DNA of 64,000 bases from Isoetes taiwanensis (Eukaryota; Streptophyta; Lycopodiopsida; Isoetales; Isoetaceae), in contig JAJEKV010000017.1 of the NCBI GenBank assembly GCA_021234155.1, positions 10,919,525-10,983,524 of the forward strand, read 5' to 3'. Below the pieces are notes generated by a model. It worked only from the letters and a program-made list of their open reading frames with translations. It was not told the DNA's origin and did not search any database. The translations under genes and the position numbers were made by a program. Shown here in pieces: positions 1-11,951 of this stretch. The number at the start of each line of letters is the position of its first letter. The stretch's first letter is position 1.

Positions 1-583
1 CAGTTCTCCACGTAAGCGGGTTAGAGCAACCACCCAATTGTCTTTTCAGTTTTTACCTCTTTCTTTTTGCACATCTCCAGCAGGCGCTTTAGCAGGCTCT
101 TTTGCTTTTCTTCCACGAGGTTTCTTTTTCTAACTAGGCTCTGAAACAATTTTAGCAAGGTTTTGACTTGGCTCTGTTATAATAAGAGGACTAGAATAAG
201 GATACATTGCAGGGATAGCTGATCGCCTTACAATTAGACCAGGCAAAAGTGCATGAAAATAGACAGGATAATTTGGATGTGGCAGAGTAGGTTGAGAGGA
301 TTCATGTACCTTGCTGACGGTCGTGCATCACTAAGCCTTAACAATTCAAGCATGATGAAAACATGAAGTGCTTGGCAAACTTGAAGAAGACTTTGCCACA
401 TAGTTGGATCCATGCCAATAGATATGACCTAAGCATTCAATAAATAATAGAGAATGGTAAGCACATGGATTTGAAACAAAACATTAAAAAAAATGGAAGA
501 TTAGTTTGACAATTATGCAATTACTTCATTAGAAATAGAACAAGTGGAAGACTAGTTTATCCAATGGAAAACAATTACTTTAA
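1..583. repeat. Array unit 0 (partial, left edge cut by window)
   Basis: First, incomplete copy of the ~1.15-kb tandem unit. It starts inside the trihelix-coding part and runs through the AT-rich part to the unit boundary, which I place at the motif GCAAAAAACGGTATTC. Compared with other units it lacks the short segment CATTAAAAATAAAA just before the boundary. The minus strand encodes the same broken AT-hook/trihelix relic as every other unit. Confidence 0.85.
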
Positions 584-1748
584 GCAAAAAACGGTATTCA
601 ATTAGTTTGATTGATTTGACAAGTGGAAGACAAGTTTAAAATGGCTTCTACTACAGTTTCTCAAAGAGGCCTTGAAGACTTTGAGATATCCCTTTCAACA
701 TATTCAATTTTTCCTTCTCGAGAGCGAGGTTACCATCTTGGGCCTTCTCGCTTATTTTAGTCATTCTTTTGATAGCCAAAGCAACCTCAGATGCTGCATC
801 TTTTGACTTTTTCCTTTTAATTGGATTTACAGTTTTTTCTCATCAGGTGTGATCCTCTTTCCCCCATCCTCTTTGTCAATAGATGTCTTAATACTCTCCA
901 CTCCTTCTGTCTCAATAATGTCTTCCTCCTCCGTATTTTCTGCCATGGGTGTATTAGCATCTATAGCGCTGTCATGAGCATAACAAATAACATGAGCACG
1001 CTCACTCATATTAAACTGCTTGTCACTTCTTTTTGCATGCTTCAGTATCTTTGTCCAAGTCCGGGCAATGTGAGACTAACTGCAAGTACAATTTCTGCCA
1101 AATATCAAAACTTTGCTTTTCCGCTTTAGTAATAAATTCCTCGTGCAGTTCTCCACGTAAGCGGATTAGAGCAACCACCCAATCGTCTTTCCAGTTTGTA
1201 CCTCTTTCTTTTTGCACATCTCCGGTGAGGGCTTTTTAGCGTGCTCTTTTTTGCTTTTCTTCCACGAGGTTTCTTTTTCTAACTAGGCTCTGAAACAATT
1301 TTAGCAAGGTTTTGACTTGGCTCTGTTATAATAAGAGGACTAGAATAAGGATACATTGCAGGGATAGCTGATCGCCTTACAATTAGACCAGGCAAAAGTG
1401 CATGAAAATAGACAGGATAATTTGGATGTGGCAGAGTAGGTTGAGAGGATTCATGTACCTTGCTGACGGTCGTGCATCACTAAGCCTTAACAATTCAAGC
1501 ATGATGAAAACATGAAGTGCTTGGCAAACTTGAAGAAGACTTTGCCACATAGTTGGATCCATGCCAATAGATATGACCTAAGCATTCAATAAATAATAGA
1601 GAATGGTAAGCACATGGATTCGAAACAAAACATTAAAAAAAAAAAATGGAAGATTAGCTTGACAATTATGCAATTACTTCATTAGAAATAGAACAAGTGG
1701 AAGACTAGTTTACCCAATCGAAAACAATTACTTCATTAAAAATAAAAT
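584..1748. repeat. Array unit 1, interrupted at its right edge by a LINE
   Basis: Full-length unit of the tandem array. The minus strand holds the trihelix-like segment at 1,023-1,217 and the acidic/NLS segment at about 655-1,009. The unit ends at ATAAAATAAG, where the LINE at 1,749-7,414 is inserted; the array resumes after it with TAAGCAAAAAAC, leaving a possible 4-bp TAAG target duplication. The array therefore existed before this LINE arrived. Confidence 0.88.
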
Positions 1749-1863
1749 AAGAATAGAATAGAATAGAATAGAATAGAATAGAATAGAATAGAATAGAATA
1801 GAATAGAATAGAATAGAATAGAATAGAATAGAATAGAATAGAATAGAATAGAATAGAATAGAA
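1749..1863. repeat. (GAATA)n microsatellite, 3' tail of LINE 1
   Basis: About 23 essentially perfect GAATA units. Read on the minus strand this is (TATTC)n directly after the conserved LINE 3' end, so it is the element's simple-repeat tail and not an independent microsatellite. LINE 3 at 52,368-54,565 ends in a short TTCTA tail and LINE 2 in a CCTT tail, so short simple-repeat tails appear to be usual for this family. Confidence 0.85.
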
Positions 1864-2815
1864 TTGTTTTTATCGTCCACGGAGACCAATCGGCCTATGG
1901 GACCCAATACAAAAGCATATTAGTCACATTTTTCCTTGGATTAAAAACCCCCCCCGAAGGGTTTTCGAGGAAAATCTTGGCAACAATAAGATCTGCTTAT
2001 ATCAATTAAATGGTTGATAGGGGGCATATCCGAGCCCTCAAGTCCAAGATTTCCCGAATGTATGATCCGAGTGGCGCGACCGAAGTCGTGCCCGGTATCA
2101 TGTGTAGCGGCTCATCGGGTCTAATCAACCCTTTGCATAAGCGTGTCCGAATCGATCATATCTTTGGGCAGCTCTGGAAAGTGTGACACTAATCCTCAAC
2201 GCCTCCGTCGGCAAAGACCGACAAACCCTATCCCCGCGTGGCTCCCCAATCCATCGACTGTCTCAATCCGGAGATGGTATGCACTGTCTTGAATGGAGGC
2301 GATATGCTGCGCTTTTTCATGGGCGGATGTGAACGTAGGTAGCGTTGTGGGCCTCGTTCAATGTGGGATTTATGTGCTTGTTGTAATGTGTTTTTTTTGA
2401 CTTGCTCGAGCCCCTAATCCCAAAGCTTGCTGGAGAAACAAGCATCAAGGTAACATCTCAGGCTATCAATCGCCTCTGTTTCTACTGGATGCACATGTGC
2501 TCTGGACATTCCATCTAGTTAGCCAACTTTGCACTCTTTTATCCTTCCAACAATTCTTGAGTCGTTGTGGTCCTATTGCCACCGTGATAAGCCAAGTCGC
2601 GGTGAGACGATCATCATCCATATTTACCACCTTACGGAAATAGGCGATGTGTCTATCAAGGGCGCTTCAATTTGAAGTGGCGAAAACCCGCCTCCCCGCA
2701 ACAAAATTTGATAAGGTACCGTGGATTTCACTCAGGGTGCCATGCTAAGAAGGCCTTCTCACTTAGACTAAGTCGCTCCAAGTAGCAAGGGACACCCGGG
2801 GCCCCGGACTTCAAC

Positions 2816-5281
2816 TCATGCATAAAAAAAAACGCGGGCTCTACCAATACCCCGAACGGATGTGCCTCGATGCCCCCAATCATATAGTTCTCGCTCTGTG
2901 GTTATTGTTCTTGATTGCATAGAGTGCTTTCCAAAACATTCAATACACGCAATCTTATGGAAGTGTCCCAAAGATAGTGTAGAAGGAAACTCCACTCCCG
3001 GATACTTGTAGGTGGGTGTCACCTCCACTTGTTGCCCTCGATAAGTGAATGAAGGGGCCTTGGATGGCGCTGAGGATGAGATTAGGACCACCTTGGTCTT
3101 GGCCGGATTGACGCTCATGTCCGTGGGGCTCATTAGGGGAATGTATCCGAGCATCTAAGTGAGACTACATATCCTCTGAAGTGTGAGCTAAGAGGTCAAC
3201 ATCGTCTGCATAGATGAGTTGTCTGATGACCTGATGCAAAAGTTGGGTCCCGCCACCCCCATTGTCCATGAGCCAGTGTTCCAACTGGTCAATGTATAGA
3301 CCAAACAATGTTGGGGAAAGAGGACATCCCTGGCGGATCCCAATCTTTGCTAGTGAATGGTTGTTCCACATCCGCGATCGGCCCATGTACAACTCTCGTA
3401 CAACCTCAGATAATCTTGCATTTTGCATATCCACAGGAACCTCTAGTTGCCGCAATCTTTCCCATAACTTTTCCCGGCCGCGGGTGTCAAAAGCCTTCAG
3501 TTCAACAAAGCAACAATACAGGTCCGTAAGCGGTTTACGCTATCCTCAACCAAAGTCCTCAATGTGAAGATATGATCAATGGTTGAATGTTGGGGTCTGA
3601 ACCCTGCTTGTGTGAGAGCTCGCACACCTGTTGCTTCTGCCCACCTGGTCAACTGTTACTCAATAATGCCAGCTAGCAGTTTGGCAAACACCGAACTGAC
3701 CATGATTGTTCGGTAATTGGTTGGACTATGTGGATCTCCTGCCTTGTAAATAGGGACAACTCGCTTGTGGTCCCTTCTTTGGGGGAATCCTTCCCCAGGC
3801 GCTCTGTTGAACATAGTGGTTAGGACTTGGTACCATAGGCTCCCCCGCCCACTTGAGCAACTCTCGCATACCATCCAGTCCGTTGCTTTCCCATTGGCCA
3901 AACTGCAGACTTTTAGTAACATCATCCTCTGCGGATTTCTAATGTCGGACCATTCAATTTATGAGTGCTCGTGTCCCTTGAGGATCATAGAGTTGCTACC
4001 ATCTTGTTGTTCCCATTTGCTCATTAGTGATGTTCCCGTATTTTTGTTACATAGCCAAGAACCTTAAGCCAAAAGATTCTAGGATGGCTTTTCAACATGG
4101 AAAACATAAAGCACGCGATCTTTGTGTGGTGGCATGTGGGCGCATTGCGGGATCGTGATCCGGCGGAGCCGGCATTTGTATTCCTTACACTCAACATCAA
4201 ACCACCGATTACGGGAATGTTGCAATCCTCGTGATACCTCTCGGGCATGCTATCCCAAAACATCTTTCTACGCAATGTACCAAGGAGCTCAATCACCGAC
4301 CCGCTTGTTTTCTCTAGCGTGGGGGCACGCAAAATTCTAAAAGGTCATCTATGAGCATATCAAATAATCCTTTGCCTGCTCATAATCCAATCGCAAGGCG
4401 AGGTATACAAGGAGCTGCCGTAGAAGGGGGTTCTAGCGACCGCCAAGCCAACTGCAGGTAGAGTGGAAGGTGATCCAGTCCTGTCTCCTCATCTCTACCG
4501 CCCAGTGCCTACCCCCGAAAGTGGTTGATCAAATGTACATCCCGCTTTCGGCGACTAATAGATAGTCCACCACACTAGATCCTCCACCCGATTCTCTTGT
4601 CTGCGGGTGCACTTACGGGGAGGAAGGCCACCGTGCCGTGCCATTACAAATTACCAAGTCAAAGACACCACATAGTAGAAGCAACCAAAGCGCCAAAATG
4701 CGGACGACTATCATCTGATGTTAAGTGGCCAAAATGCACGCCTCATGGGCGCAGCTATAACACATCCCGAGCCAAAGGATCAAGTCTCATGGGCTGCTCT
4801 ACTCTTGTCAGGCATTGAAGTCCCCAAGGAGTACCACACTACCCAACTGTCTATGTTGTTTGTATGTCATCATATAGATCGGCGTATGGAGCTAGCCTGT
4901 CCACATCCGAAAGTGGGCATGGTAAAAGTTGCTTTCTTACATGTGGAAAGTAGCAAGCGACCAAGAAGAGAGGGTTGCCACTACAATTCTGCACCCGCAC
5001 CCACAAGTACCGGTTGTGTCATGTCAATCTTGTGCGGGAAGAAGACCGACATGCTAAAGACTCCGGTAATAACGGGCAACCCCTCCATGTCCTTTGCCCT
5101 CTTGCACTGCATTGAAGACCGAGAAATGTTGATAGCCTAAAAGATCGGGTAGCTTTGTGTCCTGCGTGCTCCCATGTCTCCATGAGGAAGATGAGATCCA
5201 TATCTGCAGCAAATGTGAGTTGAGACTATCCCCTTCTGCCATGGGAAACCTCGACAATTCCGAGAGACCACAAAGACACAT
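2816..5281 (-). pseudogene. LINE 1 ORF2 (endonuclease plus reverse transcriptase), broken
   Basis: The polyprotein of LINE 1 is recognisable only in pieces. The endonuclease start lies at about 5,281-5,019, in frames that shift within a few dozen codons; its DLIFLMETWEH block is the strand-end Glu motif of APE-type endonucleases. RT fingers are at 3,925-3,656 (KAGDPHSPTNYR). The palm is at 3,455-3,165, with RQGCPLSPTLFGLYIDQLE and YADDVDLLAH containing the catalytic Asp pair. The thumb-side block is at 3,154-2,816. The same order and motifs occur in LINE 2 and LINE 3 in this window, which supports one family. The breaks between blocks are real frame changes in this sequence. Confidence 0.82.
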
Positions 5282-5699
5282 TCCCTATTTGTTAAAGGTA
5301 TGCATCAGATTGAGTTGTGGGGAAAGAGTGGGAAGCGGTAGCGAATCGAAAGTCATGTGGGCCAGTGAGAAGCAATAGGGGGTTGGGGCAGTTTGAGAAG
5401 CGATAGGAGTTGGGGCGGCATATGACCGAGGAGTAGTGGCAGTGGCAAGGCTAGGGCATGGGGCTGGAGCAACGGTGGAGGAGCATGATCGAGGAGGCGG
5501 GGCTGCGCTAAATGGCCCCGGAGGGTCTCAGAGCAACATTCAAGTGGGTGAGCGGAAAATGTGCATCTTGCCTCGAACTAGTCCCGCAGCTCCTCCTTGA
5601 CAAAAGCCGGATTCATGCCTCAAACCTTGGTGAGCTCACGCGCTGCCAATCTCTTGTTGCAAAATGGGTGAGGTCTCGGTCCACATACAAGGATGTTCC

Positions 5700-7120
5700 C
5701 TTCAATTGCTTGCCCCGGCGCTAAAGATGGCATCCCGTACTTGCATATCTAGCTCTTTGTGAATATGACAATACGGTTGTAGGCGTAACGCCGAGCACCC
5801 ATGACGGCCTCGAGCAAATGTGTACAGCCCGTGCAATGTCATACGATTGATGATTTTTTTCGGTGAATGAGATTCTCTCCCTCTTCTTCCCAGGCCACGG
5901 ATCACCAAATTATAACCTCTCCGTCTGCGTTCACTAAGCTCAAGTGGATCAATAAATTCTTTGGGGCATGCATGTACCGCCGGGCCGCCTATGAGTTGAA
6001 GGCGCTTATAGAGATGTCCATGAAACAGGGAGGGTACTTGTTGGCGTGGAGGGAATGGTGAAGTAGGGCGTCCCGTTGCTTCCCTAGACCGGACTTCGCA
6101 TGGGTGCTTGAGCATGGGTGGCAGCCGAGGTGCCCCAGATTGCCTTTGCCTAAGAAAGCCGAGCTCAGCTCCTCTTTGGAATTGTTTCTAAATAATAACT
6201 TCGGATACACAATTTTGCAAGGCCTCGTGTGCATTGGCATGGAGTCCTTTCCCCCTCGTTGGATTGTAGCTTCAGAGCTTCGTGTGCCTCTTGGTCTTGA
6301 GCAAGGGAACGCAAAATCCAACTTCATATCCTAGAGGCAATTACATCATCCGCCGATGTGAAGGTGATCTCCATTGTGCTGATCCTGCTCGAAAAAACAT
6401 CAAAACTTTTTTTGACTTTGAGATCGTTAGTTGCTATCCGAAATGCCCCCGAAAATGGCAATGACATCTTCAATTCTCGATCGAAGGCGGAGATATCGGT
6501 GACCATCTCTCGCTCAATTCTCTCCTTGTCCTTCATTAGAACTTCATCTCTTAGACATGGTGTCTACTTGTGCCCCTGAGGCCAGCAAGAGTCCGGCTAT
6601 CCCCGCTCCCTTTCAAACCGCAACAAGTGAATACGTCAAGCAATTGTTGCACTTGGGTCTCAATGCACCGCAAACCGCTTTTTTTACTATAGCCGGTTGC
6701 TTCTTAAGCACTTGGGGGCGGGAGGCTTGTTGCTCTTCCGCGGTGTGAGATCTCGAGTGGTGTGATCCTCAACCATACCGCAGTGTTTGTCTCCACCTCT
6801 CATGGCATGACCGGTGTGCCATCCTTGTGGAATCGGCCGAGGTCTGCAATTCTGCCGATGAACGCGTCCGAGCTGTCTTTGAGCCGAGCTTGCCACCGAG
6901 CCTTTGCACGGAGCCTCCTTCTTCATGGAAGAGGCTTCTCCCTTGGCCCGACCGCTAGGTCTAGGTCTCTCTTTGCGGTGGGCCTGTATGCTCCTCCTAA
7001 GTGGGCATGTCGGAAAACATGAAGTCCGGGTCCAGGGTCCGGTTCTCGAAGGGTTGGGGATGTCCATGGGTACCTAGATAGATCTTGAATCAAAGGGACC
7101 AACAAATTAGGGCAAGTCAA
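5700..7120 (-). pseudogene. LINE 1 ORF1-like region, decayed
   Basis: Upstream (in element sense) of the endonuclease there is about 1.4 kb of GC-richer DNA with overlapping short minus-strand reading frames, the longest at 6,687-7,067, 5,989-6,327 and 5,702-6,115. The 6,687-7,067 piece is rich in Pro, Arg and Lys, as expected for an ORF1 nucleic-acid-binding segment. I see no zinc knuckle. The assignment to ORF1 rests on position and composition only. The 5' stretch at 7,121-7,414 has no coding signal and may be the 5' UTR. Confidence 0.45.
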
Positions 7121-7414
7121 GGGAATATGTGAAGCCCTAATCCAGAATCCAAAAGAGCAAAACCGGCCGGAAAATTGCTGTTATCACAGAAATAACTTAG
7201 CCAACCAGGGTCATATCATACACCAGTGAAAACGTGTGACTAGCACCACCGCCTTAGGGTTTGAGCGCCTTTGGAAATGGAGGCCGGAAAACTGCTGTTT
7301 TGCTATACAAACCCTATTCTAGCATATGCAAATTGCATACCTTCTGAAAGCTATCTGAGAGGGCTTTGCAACGCACCAAATTTCAGCTGAAACGGAGTTC
7401 GGGATCTCCAGTAA

Positions 7415-8574
7415 GCAAAAAACAATATTCAACTAGTTTGATTGATTTGACAAGTGGAAGACAAGTTTAAAATGGCTGCTACTACAGTTTCTCAAAGAGG
7501 CCTTGAAGACTTTGAGATATCCCTTTCAACATATTCAATTTTTCCTTCTCGAGAGCGAGGTTACCATCTTGGGCCTTCTCGCTTATTTTAGTCATTCTTT
7601 TGATAGCCAAAGCAACCTCAGATGTTGCACCTTTTTAATTTTTCTTTTTCTTTGGATTTACAGTTTTTTTCTCATCATGTGTCATCCTTTTTTCACCATC
7701 CTCTTTGTCAATAGATATCTTAATACTCTCCACTCCTTCTGTCTCAACAATGTCTTCCTCCGCCGTATTTTCCGCCATGGGTGTATTAGCATCTATAGCG
7801 CTGCCATGAGCATAACAAATAACATGAGCACGTTCACTCATATTAAACTGCTTTTCACTTCTTTTTGCATGCTTCAGTATCTTTGTCCAAGTCCGGGCAA
7901 TGTGAGACTAACTGCAAGTAAAATTTCTGCCAAATATCAAAACTTTGCTTTTCCGCTTTAGTAATAAATTCCTCGTGCAGTTCTCCACGTAAGCGGATTA
8001 GAGCAACCACCCAATTGTCTTTCCAGTTTGTACCTCTTTATTTTTGCACATCTCCAACAGGCGCTTTAGCAGGCTCTTTTGCTTTTCTTCCACGAGGTTT
8101 CTTTTTCTAACTAGGCTCTGAAACAATTTTAGCAAGGTTTTGACTTGGCAGTGTTATAATAAGAGGACTAGAATAAGGATACATTGGAGGGATAGCTGAT
8201 CGCCTTGCAATTAGACCACGCAAAAATGCATGGAAATAGACGGGATAATTTGGATGTGGCAGAGAGGTTGAGAGGATTCATGTACCTTGCTGATGGTCGT
8301 GCATCACTAGGACTCAACAATTCAAGCATGATGAAAACATGAAGTGCTTGGCAAACTTGAAGGACTTTGCCACATAGTTGGATCCATGCCAATAGATATG
8401 ACCTAAGCATTCAATAAATAATAGAGAATGGTAAGCACATGGATTCGAAACAAAACATTAAAAAAAAAATTGGAAGATTAGTTTGACAATTATGCAATTA
8501 CTTCATTAGAAATAGAACAAGTGGAAGACTAGTTTACCCAATGGAAAACAATTACTTCATTAAAAATAAAATAA
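7415..8574. repeat. Array unit 2
   Basis: Complete unit starting right after LINE 1. The minus-strand acidic/NLS segment is at 7,635-7,841. Diagnostic variants shared with unit 5 are AACTGCTTTTCACTTC, CTCTTTATTTTTGCACATC, a shortened GGCAGAGAGGTTGAG and CTTGAAGGACTTTGCC. Units 2-3 and 5-6 thus look like copies of one two-unit block. Confidence 0.9.
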
Positions 8575-9659
8575 GCAAAAAACAGTATTCAACTAGTTTG
8601 ATTGATTTGACAAGTGGAAGACAAGTTTAAAATGGCTGCTACTACAGTTTCTCAAAGAGGCCTTGAAGACTTTGAGATATCCCTTTCAACATATTCAATT
8701 TTTCCTTCTCGAGAGCAAGGTTACCATCTTGGGCCTTCTCGCTTATTTTAGTCATTCTTTTGATAGCACATTCTTTATCAGGTGTTATCCCTTTTCCCCC
8801 ATCCTCTTTGTCAATAGATGTCTTAATACTCTCCACTCCTTCTGTCTCAACAATGTCTTCCTCCTCCGTATTTTCTGCCATGGGTGTATTAGCATCTATA
8901 GTGCTGTCATGAGCATAACAAATAACATGAGCATGTTCACTCATATTAAACTGCTTGTCACTTCTTTTTGCATGCTTCAGTATCTTTGTCCAAGTCCGGG
9001 CAATGTGAGACTAACTGCAAGTACAATTTTTCACAAATATCAAAATTTTGCTTTTCCGCTTTAGTAATAAATTCCTCGTGCAGTTCTCCACGTAAGTGGA
9101 TTAGAGCAACCACCCAATTGTCTTTCCAGGTTGTACCTCTTTCTTTTTGCACATCTCCAGCAGACGCTTTAGCAGGCTCTTTTGCTTTTCTTCCACGAGG
9201 TTGCTTTTTCTAACTAGGCTCTAAAACAATTTCAGCAAGGTTTTGACTTGGCTCTGTTATAATAAGAGGACTAGAATAAGGATACATTGGAGGGATAGCT
9301 GATCGCCTTGCAATTAGACCACGCAAAAGTGCATGAAAATAGACAGGATAATTTGGATGTGGCAGAGTAGGTTGAGAGGATTCATGTACCTTGCTGACGG
9401 TCGTGCATCACTAGGCCTCAACAATTCAAGCATGATGAAAACATGAAGTGCTTGGCAAACTTGAAGAAGACTTTGCCACATAGTTGGATCCATGCCAATA
9501 GATATGACCTAAGCATTCAATAAATAATAGAGAATGGTAAGCACATGGATTTGAATGGAAGATTAGTTTGACAATTATGCAATTACTTCATTAGAAATAG
9601 AACAAGTGGAAGACTAGTTTACCCAATCGGAAACAATTACTTCATTAGAAATAAAATAA
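8575..9659. repeat. Array unit 3
   Basis: Complete unit with an internal deletion that removes the lysine-rich NLS codons; the reading frame is kept, giving a continuous 100-codon minus-strand frame at 8,642-8,944 from MSEHAHV to LFEKL. It shares the variant TTTTTCACAAATATC with units 6 and 7. The poly(A)-like AAACATTAAAAAA stretch near the right end is missing here. Confidence 0.9.
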
Positions 9660-10791
9660 GCAAAAAACAATATTCGACTAGTTTGATTGATTTGACAAGT
9701 GGAAGACAAGTTTAAAATGGCTGCTACTACAGTTTCTCAAAGAGGCCTTGAAGACTTTGAGATATCCCTTTCAACATATTCAATTTTTCCTTCTCGAGAG
9801 CGAGGTTACCATCTTGGGCCTTCTCGCTTATTTTAGTCATTCTTTTGATAGCCAAAGCAACCTCAGATGCTGCATCTTTTGACTTTTCTTTTTTTCTTTG
9901 GATTTATAGTTCTTTCCTCATCAGGTGTGATCCTCTTTCCCCCATCCTCTTTGTCAATAGATGTCTTAATACTCTCCACTCCTTCTGTCTCAATAATGTC
10001 TTCCTCCTCCGTATTTTCTGCCATGGGTGTATTAGCATCTATAGCGCTGTCATGAGCATAACAAATAACATGAGCACGCTCACTCATATTAAACTGGTTG
10101 TCACTTCTTTTTGCATGCTTCAGTATCTTTGTCCAAGTCCAGGCAATGTGAGACTAACTGCAAGTACAATTTCTGCCAAATATCAAAACTTTGCTTTTCC
10201 GCTTTAGTAATAAATTCCTCGTGCAGTTCTCCACGTAAGCGGATTAGAGCAACCACCCAATTGTCTTTCCAGTTTGTACCTCTTTCTTTTTGCACATCTC
10301 CAGCAGGTGCTTTAGCAGGCTCTTTTGCTTTTCTTCCACGAGGTTTCTTTTTCTAACTAGGCTCTGAAACAATTTCAGCAAGGTTTTAACTTGGCTCTGT
10401 TATAATAAGAGGACTAGAATAAGGATACATTGGAGGGATAGCTGATCGCCTTGCAATTAGACCACGCAAAAATGCATGGAAATAGACAGGATAATTTGGA
10501 TGTGGCAGAGTAGGTTGAGAGGATTCATGTACCTTGCTGACGGTCGTGCATCACTAGGCCTCAACAATTCAAGCATGATGAAAACATGAAGTGCTTGGCA
10601 AACTTGAAGAAGACTTTGCCACATAGTTAGATCCATGCCAATAGATATGACCTAAGCATTCAATAAATAATAGAGAATGGTAAGCACATGGATTTGAATG
10701 GAAGATTTATGCAATTACTTCATTAGAAATAGAACAAGTGGAAGACTAGTTTACCCAATCGGAAACAATTACTTCATTAGAAATAAAATAA
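9660..10791. repeat. Array unit 4
   Basis: Complete unit; the coding relic it carries is described separately at 9,727-10,440. It lacks the AAACATTAAAAAA stretch near the right end, as unit 3 does, which supports unit 4 being a close relative of unit 3 in that segment. Confidence 0.9.
9727..10440 (-). pseudogene. Trihelix-like DNA-binding protein relic (representative copy of the array)
   Basis: Representative of the gene piece carried by every unit. Read on the minus strand: an IARRSAIPP...IITEPSQNLA stretch, an in-frame TAG in all clear copies, an AT-hook-like KKPRGRK, then a trihelix (Myb/SANT-like) segment at 10,295-10,101 with NWKDNWVVALIRLRGELHEEF and FDIWQKL. This is followed by CKKK and an in-frame TGA, again in nearly all copies. 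After a one-base frame change comes an acidic segment (10,087-9,863), a basic NLS-like run and, in better copies, a helical tail ending in LQGLFEKL. The stops and frame change are common to the units, so the founder was already dead. No coding function is claimed; family assignment is by motif spacing only. Confidence 0.55.
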
Positions 10792-11951
10792 GCAAAAAAC
10801 AATATTCGACTAGTTTGATTGATTTGACAAGTGGAAGACAAGTTTAAAATGGCTGCTGCTACAGTTTCTCAAAGATGCCTTGAAGACTTTGAGATGTCCC
10901 TTTCAACATATTCAATTTTTCCTTCTCGAGAGCGAGGTTACCATCTTGGGCCTTCTCGCTTATTTTAGTCATTCTTTTGATAGCCAAAGCAACCTCAGAT
11001 GTTGCACCTTTTGAATTTTTCTTTTTCTTTGGATTTACAGTTTTTTCTCATCAGGTGTGATCCTCTTTCCCCCATCCTCTTTGTCAATAGATGTCTTAAT
11101 ACTCTCCACTCCTTCTGTCTCAACAATGTCTTCCTCCTCCGTATTTTCTGCCATGGGTGTATTAGCATCTATAGCGCTGTCATGAGCATAACAAATAACA
11201 TGAGCACATTCACTCATATTAAACTGCTTTTCACTTCTTTTTGCATGCTTCAGTATCTTTGTCCAAGTCCGGGCAATGTGAGACTAACTGCAAGTACAAT
11301 TTCTGCCAAATATCAAAACTTTGCTTTTCCGCTTTAGTAATAAATTCCTCGTGCAGTTCTCCACGTAAGTGGATTAGAGCAACCACCCAATTGTCTTTCC
11401 AGTTTGTACCTCTTTATTTTTGCACATCTCCAACAGGCGATTTAACAGGCTCTTTTGCTTTTCTTCCACGAGGTTTCTTTTTTTCTAACTAGGCTCTGAA
11501 ACAATTTTAGCAAGGTTTTGACTTGGCTCTGTTATAATAAGAGGACTAGAATAAGGATACATTGGAGGGATAGCTGATCGCCTTGCAATTAGACCACGCA
11601 AAAGTGCATGGAAATAGACGGGATAATTTGGATGTGGCAGAGAGGTTGAGAGGATTCATGTACCTTGCTGACGGTCCTGCATCACTAGGACTCAACAATT
11701 CAAGCATGATGAAAACATGAAGTGCTTGGCAAACTTGAAGGACTTTGCCACATAGTTGGATCCATGCCAATAGATATGACCTAAGCATTCAATAAATAAT
11801 AGAGAATGGTAAGCACATGGATTCGAAACAAAACATTAAAAAAAAAATGGAAGATTAGTTTGACAATTATGCAATTACTTCATTAGAAATAGAACAAGTG
11901 GAAGACTAGTTTACCCAATGGAAAACAATTACTTCATTAAAAATAAAATAA
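10792..11951. repeat. Array unit 5
   Basis: Complete unit nearly identical to unit 2 in diagnostic variants (CTCTTTATTTTTGCAC, the GGCAGAGAGG deletion, GAAGGACTTTGCC). The minus-strand acidic segment is at 11,035-11,217. Confidence 0.9.

Larger units (their letters stand above)
1749..7414 (-). mobile_element. LINE 1: nearly full-length EN-RT non-LTR retrotransposon
   Basis: Minus-strand non-LTR retrotransposon of about 5.7 kb inserted at the junction of array units 1 and 2. In element order it has a 5' region (7,414-7,121), an ORF1-like stretch (7,120-5,700), an APE-type endonuclease region (about 5,300-4,500), reverse transcriptase (about 3,950-2,820), a 3' region with a conserved hairpin (about 1,985-1,917), and a (TATTC)n tail. 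RT motifs include IYKAGDPHSPTNYRTIMV, RQGCPLSPTLFGLYIDQLE, the catalytic YADDVDLL, and a YKYPGVEF-type block. Several frameshifts and stops separate these blocks, so the copy is inactive. A possible 4-bp TAAG flanking duplication is the only target-site evidence. Confidence 0.87.

Noticed and set aside
821-1239. Recurrent plus-strand reading frames in every array unit (MHASVSLSKSG..., FLIRCDPLSPILFVN...)
   Set aside because: They are antisense shadows of the minus-strand trihelix and acidic segments; their conservation follows from that of the repeat, and they show no protein family features.
2816-7067. Host genes on either strand in 1,749-7,414
   Set aside because: All longer frames fall within the LINE and on its coding strand, or are shadows; none has host protein features.
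9863-9920. Exact PKKKRKV motif in unit 4, identical to the classic SV40 nuclear localisation signal
   Set aside because: Other units read PKKKKKSK or similar at the same place; the match is a chance variant of a lysine-rich run, not a viral acquisition.
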